A stretch of DNA of 55,573 bases from CAZXFA01 sp964640085 (GTDB lineage: Bacteria; Actinomycetota; UBA4738; HRBIN12), in contig CAZXFA010000019.1 of the NCBI GenBank assembly GCA_964640085.1, positions 1 to 55,573 of the forward strand, given 5' to 3'. The notes under the pieces were generated by a model. That model saw only the letters and a program-made list of their open reading frames with translations, was not told the DNA's origin and searched no databases. The position numbers were made by a program, and so were the translations under genes. Positions 48,184-55,573 of this stretch are shown here, in pieces (within the stretch, counting starts at the first letter, position 1; every line of letters starts with the position of its first letter).

Positions 48184-49482
48184 CTACCCAGCGGGCCAGC
48201 TCGCCTCGATGTCTCCGAGGACCGACTCGAGCGAGTCAGGCCCTGACTGCATGTACTCGACCATGCCGGTCCAGAAGCTCCCGGCACCCACCTCGGCCGG
48301 CATCAGGTCCGAGGCGTCGAACCGTCCGTTGCCTGCGGCCAGGGCGTCGGTGAGGACCACCGAGGCGTCCGCCAGGATCTGGTTCGCGTAGCAGTCCGGC
48401 CCGACGTTGATGTTCGGCGAGATCCTCGCCGAGGCCTCGGTTCCGCCCATCGCGCACTGGATCTCCTCGGCCATGAACTCCTGGAGGAAGTCCCTGACCT
48501 CTGGGCGGTTCCCGCCGGTGCCGACCACCGCGAGCTCACCGGCGAACAGCGTCCCCTCCTGGTCGATCGGCGGGAAGGGGAACCAGTCGTAGTCCACGCC
48601 GGCCTGCGTCCCCTCGGGGAAGAAGGCGTTGATGAAGCTCGCCTGCCGGTGCAGCCAGCACCCCGGGGGCTCGTCGAACATCGGCAGCGGCGCGTCGCCG
48701 AACGCGATCGAGGTCGTGTCGGGCGCCCCACCCAGCACGTAGCTGGGGGCGAACATGATCTCCCCGAACCGCTGGCCAGCCGTGACGACGGCGGGGTCGT
48801 TGAACGGGATCTCGTGGTTCACCCACTGGTCGTAGACATCCGGTCCGGCCGTCCGGAGCATGATGTCTTCCATCCAGTCCGTCGCCGGCCACCCGGTGGC
48901 GCCACCGGACTCGAAGCCCACGCACCACGGGGTACCGCCGTCGGCCACGATCCGGTCGGACAGGGCGATCATCTCGTCCCAGGTCGTGGGGACCGTGTAC
49001 CCGGCGGCGTCGAAGTTGTCCTTCGGATACCAGACCATGCTCTTCAGGTTGATGTTCGTGGGGAGGCCGTAGTGTTCGCCCTCGAACTCGCCGAGTCCCA
49101 CGAAGTAGTCCCCGAAGAGGTCTTCGAGCTCGCCGATGTCGAGCCCGAGATCCTCGAGCGACGTGAGGTTGCCCGCGGCCGCTTGCGCCGCCACCGTCCC
49201 CGGCTGCGGCAGGAGCGCGATGTCCAGGGTCCCGCCTTCGGAGCGGATCTGGAACTGCTCCTCGAAGTCCGCGGAGGCCTCGAGCTCGACCGTGTAGTCC
49301 ACGTCGCCGAGGTTGTCCACGACGAGCGGCTGGATCGCCTGCGCCTCCTCGGGCTCCATCGCGTTCAGGACGTTGACCCGGCCCGTGTTCTCGAGCTGGC
49401 CCTCGCCCTCATCGTCGCCAGCGCACGCCGCCCCGATCAGCAACACGATCGTGAGCAGCGCCAGCACTTTGGATCGCTGCAT
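48184..49482 (-). CDS. Sugar ABC transporter solute-binding lipoprotein
   Basis: A 432-residue binding protein of the MalE-like family. The signal peptide (KVLALLTIVLLIGAAC) ends in lipobox GAAC, so it is membrane-anchored. The mature protein has DIALLPQPGTVAAQAAAGNL, PTNINLKSMVWYPKDNFDAA and FAGELAVVGTGGNRPEVRDF, close in style to alpha-glucoside-binding AglE proteins (an inference). GAAAGGAGGGGCTGCG before ATG 49482 is a strong ribosome site. A TATGAT -10-like box lies at 49517-49512 in the gap after the glucosidase gene. Confidence 0.93.
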   Translation of the reverse strand: MQRSKVLALLTIVLLIGAACAGDDEGEGQLENTGRVNVLNAMEPEEAQAIQPLVVDNLGDVDYTVELEASADFEEQFQIRSEGGTLDIALLPQPGTVAAQAAAGNLTSLEDLGLDIGELEDLFGDYFVGLGEFEGEHYGLPTNINLKSMVWYPKDNFDAAGYTVPTTWDEMIALSDRIVADGGTPWCVGFESGGATGWPATDWMEDIMLRTAGPDVYDQWVNHEIPFNDPAVVTAGQRFGEIMFAPSYVLGGAPDTTSIAFGDAPLPMFDEPPGCWLHRQASFINAFFPEGTQAGVDYDWFPFPPIDQEGTLFAGELAVVGTGGNRPEVRDFLQEFMAEEIQCAMGGTEASARISPNINVGPDCYANQILADASVVLTDALAAGNGRFDASDLMPAEVGAGSFWTGMVEYMQSGPDSLESVLGDIEASWPAG

Positions 49483-49542
49483 CGCAGCCCCTCCTTTCGT
49501 GCTCTCACCTCATCATATTCCGCCCACAGTTGCCACTCGGGG

Positions 49543-50963
49543 TCAACCCAAGGGCCTCCCGTCGCCGTGGGGCGCAACGCTCCCGACGGGTCGCCGCGGC
49601 CGGACCCCGTCGTTCCGTATCGCCTCCGCATACCAGCTGGCGCTGGCCTTCGGGGTCCGTCGTTGGCTGGCGAGATCCACGTGGACGAGGCCGAACCGCT
49701 GGTGGTAGCCCTGGGCCCACTCGAAGTTGTCGAGCAGCGACCAGACGAAGTAGCCCTCCAGGGGCACACCGGCCCCCATCGACTCCCGTGCGGCGGCCAG
49801 GTGGCCGTCGAGGAAATCGATCCGCGCCGTGTCGACGACGCGTCCGTCCGGACCGACCTCGTCGTCGAACGCGGCGCCGTTCTCGGTGACGGATACGTGC
49901 TCGGGCCCGTACTCGCGGTGGATCCAGGTCAGCAGCTCGGTCAGGCCGCTCGGATCGATCGGCCACCCCATCGTGGTCACCGGGGTGCCGGGCGGGACCA
50001 CGGACCACGCACCAAGCGACCCGGGTACCTCGACGACGATGCCCTCGCCCGGATCGGATGCCGAGATCGTCTGCCGCCGGTAGTAGTTGACCCCGAGGAA
50101 GTCCATCGGGCGGGCGATCCTCTCCAGGTCGCCCTCGCGGACGAACGCGAAGTCGGTCGTGCCCCCGTAGTGCTCGATGAGCTCAACCGGGTAGCCGCGG
50201 CCGAACAGCGGGTCCAGGAAGAGGGCGTTCATGTGCATCCCGGCCAGGCGCGCCGCCCGCGCGTCCTCTTCCCGATCGGATGCCGGCCGATGGGGTTCGA
50301 GGTTCAGGGTGATGCCGACCCGACCCGGCACCTCGAGCGCCTCGATCGCGAGCCCGTGCGCGAGCAGCAGGTGATGGGTCGCGGCGAGGGCGAGCGCATC
50401 GTCGGTCTTGCCGGGCGCATGGACACCCACGCCGTAGCCGAGCCACGCGGCCACCCACGGCTCGTTCAGGGTGATCCAGAACGGGACCTCGTCCCCAAGC
50501 GCGTCACCGACGATCGCGGCGTACTCGGCGAACCGGGGTGCGGTGTCGCGATCGGCCCAGCCGCCGCGATCCTCCAGCGCTTGCGGGAGGTCCCAGTGGT
50601 ACAGCGTGAGCACCGGCGTCACGCCGTGGCGCTCGAGCGCGTCGACCAGGCGACGATAGTGGTCCAGGCCGGTGCGGTTGGCCTGCCCTCGACCCTCGGG
50701 CTGGATCCTGGGCCAGGCCACCGAGAACCGGTACGCCCCGATCCCGAGCTTGGCCATCAGGGCGGCGTCCTCCTCGTACCGGCGGTACTGGTCGCATGCG
50801 ACGTCGCCGGTGTGGCCATCCCGGGTCTTCCCGGGCGTATGGCTGAAGGTGTCCCAGATCGAGGGTCCTCGCCCGCCCACCCCGACCGCGCCCTCGACCT
50901 GGTACGCGGAGGTGGCCGTCCCCCACAGGAACCCCTTCGGGAACGGACCGGTCGAGGCCAGGC

Positions 50964-50967
<4 letters not shown>
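49543..50967 (-). CDS. GH1 beta-glucosidase
   Basis: A 474-residue glycoside hydrolase family 1 enzyme, cytoplasmic (no signal peptide). N-terminal signature FPKGFLWGTATSAYQVEGAV, acid/base glutamate in FWITLNEPWVAAWLGYG, nucleophile in HVSVTENGAAFDDE, and C-terminal GYFVWSLLDNFEWAQGYHQR. It would cleave imported beta-glucosides to glucose. The start is a TTG at 50967 overlapping the stop of the ATPase gene (TTGA), consistent with coupling. Confidence 0.95.
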
Positions 50968-52184
<1,217 letters not shown>

Positions 52185-52264
52185 TGCGCTGCACCTCCGG
52201 CGGTCGACGAGCCCATCCTTAGCACAACGGGCCCCGAACCGCATCCGGTTCCCACCCGGATACG

Positions 52265-52686
52265 ATGGCCTGGTGGTCCGGGGCGAGCAGCCCCGCGGCC
52301 GGGAGGTGGATCCGACCGGTGGGATCGGCGCCCGAGTCGGCTTCGTGGCGCTCAGGGGTCGTCTACCAGATCTACCCCTGGAGCTTCCAGGACTCCGACG
52401 GGGACGGGATCGGCGACCTCGCGGGGATCCTGCGGCGCCTAAACCACCTGAACGACGGCAGCACCGAGCGCTCCCTCGGGATCGAGGCGATCTGGCTCTC
52501 TCCCCGTGGCGCTGAACCTGTCCGCGGAGCCCGCGGCCGCCTCCATCGACGGCCCACCCGTCGAGGGGCGAGGGTTCTCTCGACCGCCCTGTGCCCGGGC
52601 CCGGCGGGCTCCGGCTCGACCCCCTCGAACTGGGGTCGCTCGAGGGCGGGATCGTGCGGATCGACGACGAGGAGGACGGACGATGA
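52265..52686 (+). pseudogene. Internally deleted GH13 alpha-glucosidase remnant
   Basis: The front encodes a clear GH13 N-terminus (SGVVYQIYPWSFQDSDGDGI, GDLAGILRRLNHLNDGSTER, SLGIEAIWLSP). At 52505 it jumps straight to a GH13 C-terminal domain (VALNLSAEPAAASIDGPPVE), which continues only after two frame changes (VLSTALCPGP; GLRLDPLELGSLEGGIVRID) to a stop at 52686. About 400 catalytic residues are missing. It lies next to the importer genes, where agl-type operons carry an alpha-glucosidase, so the uptake system has probably lost this enzyme. Confidence 0.8.
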
Positions 52687-53849
52687 TGGAGCGAGACATC
52701 CGACTGGGGAAGATCGCCGGGGTGGAGGTGGGGCTCAACTGGAGCCTGCTGGTGATCTTCTGGTTGATCGCCTGGAGCCTGGCCTCCGGGGTGTTCCCGG
52801 AGCTGTACCCCGGGCAGGAGACCGCCTCGTACTGGATCGCCGCGGTGGTCGCGGCGATCGTGTTCTTCGGATCCCTGCTGGCGCACGAGCTCGGGCACGC
52901 CCTGCTCGCCCGGCGGAAGGGTGTGAAGGTGGACGGGATCACGCTGTGGCTGTTCGGCGGCGTCGCCCGGATGCGCGGGGAGACGATGGATCCGGGAGCC
53001 GAGCTCCGGATCACCGCGATCGGCCCCGCGATCAGCCTGGTCGCGGCCGCGATCTTCGGGCTGATCGGGCTCGGGCTGTCCGCGCTCGACGCCTCGGAGC
53101 TCGTGGTGGGGGTGCCGGCGTGGCTCGCGATCATCAACGCCGCGCTCGCGGTCTTCAACCTGCTGCCCGCCTTCCCGCTCGACGGAGGCCGGGTGCTGCG
53201 GGCATGGCTCTGGCGACGGAGGGACGATCGCGTGTCGGCCACGCGGACGGCCGCCGCCGTCGGGCGGGCGTTCGGCTACGGGATGATCGCGCTCGGTCTG
53301 CTCGAGTTCGCGCTCGTGGCCTCGATCGGCGGACTGTGGTTCGTGTTCCTCGGCTGGTTCCTGCTCGGAGCGGCGCGGGCCGAGGAGTCGCAGACGCTGC
53401 TGCGCGCGGCGCTCCGGGACGTCCGGGCCGGCCAGATCATGTCCGCCGATCCGATCTTGCTCCCCGCGTCGCTCTCGGTGCGCTCCTTCATCGAGGACCA
53501 CGCGATGTCACAGCGGTTCACCTCGTTCCCGGTGGAGGACGAGGGAGGTCGCGTGGTGGGGCTCGTGACGCTGGCCAGGGTCAAGGCGGTGCCGGTGGAG
53601 GCCCGGGATCGGACCACCCTGGGTGAGATCGCCTGTCCGCTCGAGCAGGTCGCGACCGCCTCCCCCGACGACCCAGCCGTGAGGCTCCTGGAACGGATGC
53701 AGGAGTGCGAGGACGGACGGGCGCTGGTCTTCGAGGACGGTCGCGTGGTGGGGATCGTCTCCCCCAGGGACGTCCAGCGCGCGCTCGAGCTCGCCGGACT
53801 CCGGGGCGGCCCGCGGGCACCCGGCAGCGGCACGATCGCCGGCGGGTGA
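52683..53849 (+). CDS. Site-2-type M50 membrane metalloprotease with CBS domains
   Basis: A 388-residue rhomboid-unrelated intramembrane zinc protease. Helix 2 has LLAHELGHALLARRKGVKVD (HExxH variant HELGH), and a later helix NLLPAFPLDGGRVLRAW supplies the third ligand Asp. Two CBS domains follow (AGQIMSADPILLPASLSVRS, FTSFPVEDEGGRVVGLVTLA; ALVFEDGRVVGIVSPRDVQR), likely sensing a nucleotide. ATG 52683/52686 overlap the GH13-remnant stop and have AGGAGG upstream. Family members cleave membrane substrates such as anti-sigma factors; the target here is unknown. Confidence 0.93.
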   Translation: MMERDIRLGKIAGVEVGLNWSLLVIFWLIAWSLASGVFPELYPGQETASYWIAAVVAAIVFFGSLLAHELGHALLARRKGVKVDGITLWLFGGVARMRGETMDPGAELRITAIGPAISLVAAAIFGLIGLGLSALDASELVVGVPAWLAIINAALAVFNLLPAFPLDGGRVLRAWLWRRRDDRVSATRTAAAVGRAFGYGMIALGLLEFALVASIGGLWFVFLGWFLLGAARAEESQTLLRAALRDVRAGQIMSADPILLPASLSVRSFIEDHAMSQRFTSFPVEDEGGRVVGLVTLARVKAVPVEARDRTTLGEIACPLEQVATASPDDPAVRLLERMQECEDGRALVFEDGRVVGIVSPRDVQRALELAGLRGGPRAPGSGTIAGG

Positions 53850-53863
53850 GGTGACCGCCGGCG

Positions 53864-54661
53864 ATGCCGGAGCTCCCCGAGGTCGAGATCCGGCGCCGGT
53901 ACCTGGACGCCACCGTGCTGCACCGACCGATCCGCGCGGTCGATCTCCGGAGCCCGCGCCTGCTGCGGGACTCGGACGTCCATCCTCGGCAGCTCCCCGG
54001 AGCCCTGCGCGGCGACCGCCTGCAGGAGACGCGACGGCATGGCAAGTACCTGTTCGCACGGCTGGACGGGCACGGCTGGCTGGTCCTGCACCTCGGGATG
54101 ACCGGTGACCTCGCCGCGTTCGAGCGCCCCGACCACGAGCCCGAGCACACCCGCCTGCTGCTCACGTTCGACGACGGCTCCCACCTCGCGTTCCAGGATC
54201 AGCGGAAGCTGGGCCGGGTCGATCTGACCGAGGACGTCGAGGGGTTCGTGGAACGGCGAGGCCTCGGCCCGGACGCCCTGGGGCTCGAGCGCTCCACGTT
54301 CGAACGCGCCTCCGCCGGACGGCGGGCCGCGCTGAAGCCGCTCCTCCTGAACCAGTCGGTGATCGCGGGGATCGGGAACCTGTACGCCGACGAGATCTGC
54401 TTCCAGGCCGAGCTGTGGCCCGGAACACCGTTCGACCGCCTGGAGCAGGACGAGCGCACCCGGCTCCTCCGCGTGATCCGCCGGGTGCTGGGGACGGCCG
54501 TCGATCGGCGGGGCGATCCGGACCGGCTCCCACGATCGTGGCTGCTCCCGCGCCGGCGGGAGGGGGAGGCATGCCCCCGCGGCAACGGTGAGGTGGAACG
54601 GATCGAGGTGGCGGGGCGAGGAACGTTCGTGTGCCGGTCGTGCCAGCGAGGGCACCGATGA
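53864..54661 (+). CDS. Fpg/Nei-type DNA glycosylase with incomplete zinc finger
   Basis: A 265-residue base-excision repair enzyme. The N-terminus MPELPEVEIRRRYLDATVLH has the catalytic Pro2 and Glu3, RHGKYLFARL supplies the beta-site Lys, and LNQSVIAGIGNLYADEICFQ the helix-two-turn-helix. The C-terminal zinc finger reads EACPRGNGEVERIEVAGRGT then FVCRSCQRG: one Cys of the first CxxC pair is replaced by Gly (codon GGC). It starts 14 bp after the M50 gene and overlaps the DUF72 gene (ATGA). Confidence 0.92.
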   Translation: MPELPEVEIRRRYLDATVLHRPIRAVDLRSPRLLRDSDVHPRQLPGALRGDRLQETRRHGKYLFARLDGHGWLVLHLGMTGDLAAFERPDHEPEHTRLLLTFDDGSHLAFQDQRKLGRVDLTEDVEGFVERRGLGPDALGLERSTFERASAGRRAALKPLLLNQSVIAGIGNLYADEICFQAELWPGTPFDRLEQDERTRLLRVIRRVLGTAVDRRGDPDRLPRSWLLPRRREGEACPRGNGEVERIEVAGRGTFVCRSCQRGHR

Positions 54662-55410
54662 GCGAAGGGATGATCGCCGTCGGCACGAGCGGCTGGTCCT
54701 ACGACGACTGGGACGGCGCGTTCTACCCGGACGAGGTTCCGCGCTCCCGGTGGTTCGAGCACTACGTCACGCGGTTCCCCACGGTGGAGGTGAACTACAG
54801 CTTCTACCGGCTGCCTTCGGAGCAGACCGTCGCCCGGTGGCACGACGCCGCGCCCGACCGGTTCCGCTTCGCTGTCAAGGGCAGCCGCTTCATCACCCAC
54901 GTGCGGCGCCTGGCGGACTGCCAGGAGGAGGTGGATCGGTTCATCGAACGGGTCCGTGGGCTGAGGGCCTTCCTCGGCGTGGTGCTCTGGCAGCTCCCGC
55001 CGACGATCGAGCGCGATCTCGGGTTGCTCGGCGGGTTCCTGGGGTTCCTGCCGGGCGGCGTCCGGCACGCGGTCGAGTTCCGTCATCGCTCCTGGCTCAC
55101 CGCGGAGACCTTCGACGCGCTCCGCGAGCGCGGGGTGGCCCACGTGTCGGTCAGCTCCTCGCAGATGCCGGCCGACCGCGCCGAGACCGCCGACTTCGTG
55201 TACGTGAGGTTCCACGGGCTCCGGAGCGGCGTTTCGCACGACTACACCGAGGAGGAGCTCGGACCCTGGATCCGCTTCCTCCGGGATGCGGCCGATCGCG
55301 GCCTGGACGGTTACGTCTACTTCAACAACGACGCCCGGGCGCGGGCACCGAAGAATGCACGCGAGCTCGCGGAGGCGCTCGGCGAGGCTGCCTTGGCATG
55401 GGGTTCCTGA
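54658..55410 (+). CDS. DUF72 family protein (YecE-like TIM barrel)
   Basis: A 250-residue DUF72 protein with IAVGTSGWSYDDWDGAFYPD, TVEVNYSFYRLPSEQTVARW, RFRFAVKGSRFITHVRRL, WQLPPTIERDLGLLGGFLGF and YVRFHGLRSG near the end (YFNND). ATG 54658 overlaps the Fpg-type stop (ATGA). The biochemical role of DUF72 is not established. Confidence 0.92.
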   Translation: MSEGMIAVGTSGWSYDDWDGAFYPDEVPRSRWFEHYVTRFPTVEVNYSFYRLPSEQTVARWHDAAPDRFRFAVKGSRFITHVRRLADCQEEVDRFIERVRGLRAFLGVVLWQLPPTIERDLGLLGGFLGFLPGGVRHAVEFRHRSWLTAETFDALRERGVAHVSVSSSQMPADRAETADFVYVRFHGLRSGVSHDYTEEELGPWIRFLRDAADRGLDGYVYFNNDARARAPKNARELAEALGEAALAWGS

Positions 55411-55573
55411 CCGTCCCGTACGCCTGTCCGGCGCGCGGTCCGAGCGGCTCCGGCCGTGGGGGCTCGGGATAGGGCGGCGGCAGCGGTCCCGGTGGACGCG
55501 GCCGCGTAGGGGGCTCCGGGCTCGGAGGCTCCGGCCGAGGGGGCGGCGAGGGCGCGGGTTCGGGCTCGGGCGG
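55411..55573 (-). other. Proline-rich low-complexity edge, possible 3' end of a leftward gene
   Basis: Read on the minus strand the last 163 bp encode Pro/Glu/Arg-rich low-complexity sequence (such as PPEPEPAPSPPPRPEPPSPE) that stays open and would only stop at 55322, inside the DUF72 gene. On the plus strand it is Gly/Ser-rich. It may be the tail of a proline-rich protein truncated by the window, or non-coding G/C-biased DNA. Confidence 0.25.

Overview
The window is about 55.6 kb of very GC-rich, densely packed bacterial chromosome with strong strand bias: most genes read leftward. It holds a run of core genes in an order known from Actinomycetota. Read from 37.7 kb down to 4.3 kb it is PMT / rsmI, metG, tatD, G5-domain wall protein, rsmA, ispE, (tRNA-Gln), glmU, prs, rplY, pth, mfd, SurA-like foldase, mazG, eno, divIC, DUF501-ppx. 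From memory this is close to Mycobacterium tuberculosis Rv1002c-Rv1026. Divergent proteins, a YabE/RlpA-like wall protein in the rpfB position, and an N gap flanked by a 55-bp repeat suggest a draft or metagenome-assembled genome of an uncultivated deep-branching actinobacterium. The class cannot be fixed from the sequence.

Layout. 0-3.4 kb: start of a leftward gene, a doubled palindromic operator, a LuxR-type STAND regulator and a small membrane protein with a repeated LRYQ motif. 3.4-6.1 kb: secreted cyclophilin, DUF501-Ppx fusion, S1-domain protein. 6.3-14.8 kb: an accessory block inside the conserved order, with a small lipoprotein, a secreted protein, an anti-sigma-like protein and ECF sigma factor, a MacB/FtsX-type ABC exporter with a divergent GbsR/MarR-like regulator, and a DrrAB-like ABC-2 exporter. 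14.8-27.6 kb: divIC, eno, methyltransferase/GNAT, mazG, foldase, mfd, a strip of gene fossils, pth, rplY, prs, glmU. 27.7-31.2 kb: a large zinc ribbon-adenylyl cyclase-ATPase-TPR protein and tRNA-Gln. 31.2-37.5 kb: ispE, rsmA, wall protein, tatD, metG, rsmI, with a parS-like site. 37.7-44.4 kb: PMT mannosyltransferase, CocE-type hydrolase, CPBP protein, pirin, stand-alone AsnC domain, MFS transporter. 44.5-52.2 kb: a leftward sugar-uptake locus (MsmK-type ATPase, GH1 beta-glucosidase, solute-binding lipoprotein, two permeases, a membrane protein, a PfkB-type kinase) beside a decayed GH13 glucosidase. 52.7 kb to the end: M50 protease with CBS domains, Fpg/Nei glycosylase, DUF72 protein and a proline-rich edge.

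How the genes work together. Several groups are translationally coupled through ATGA, GTGA, TTGA or TGA-N-GTG junctions (mfd-foldase-mazG; eno-divIC; sigma-anti-sigma; the exporter pairs; the sugar locus). The clearest regulatory reading is in the accessory block. The sequence CGCAACA-N14-CGCATC occurs just ahead of the ECF sigma gene and again ahead of the secreted-protein gene, suggesting a small autoregulated ECF regulon. A near-consensus promoter for the MacB-like exporter is overlapped by a 7-7 bp inverted repeat beside the divergent GbsR-like gene. Several genes look broken or altered: remnants of an ECF sigma factor, a cystathionine gamma-synthase-type enzyme and a GH13 glucosidase, a PfkB protein lacking the usual catalytic Asp, and an Fpg protein with an incomplete zinc finger. 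No CRISPR array, complete transposon or prophage was seen.
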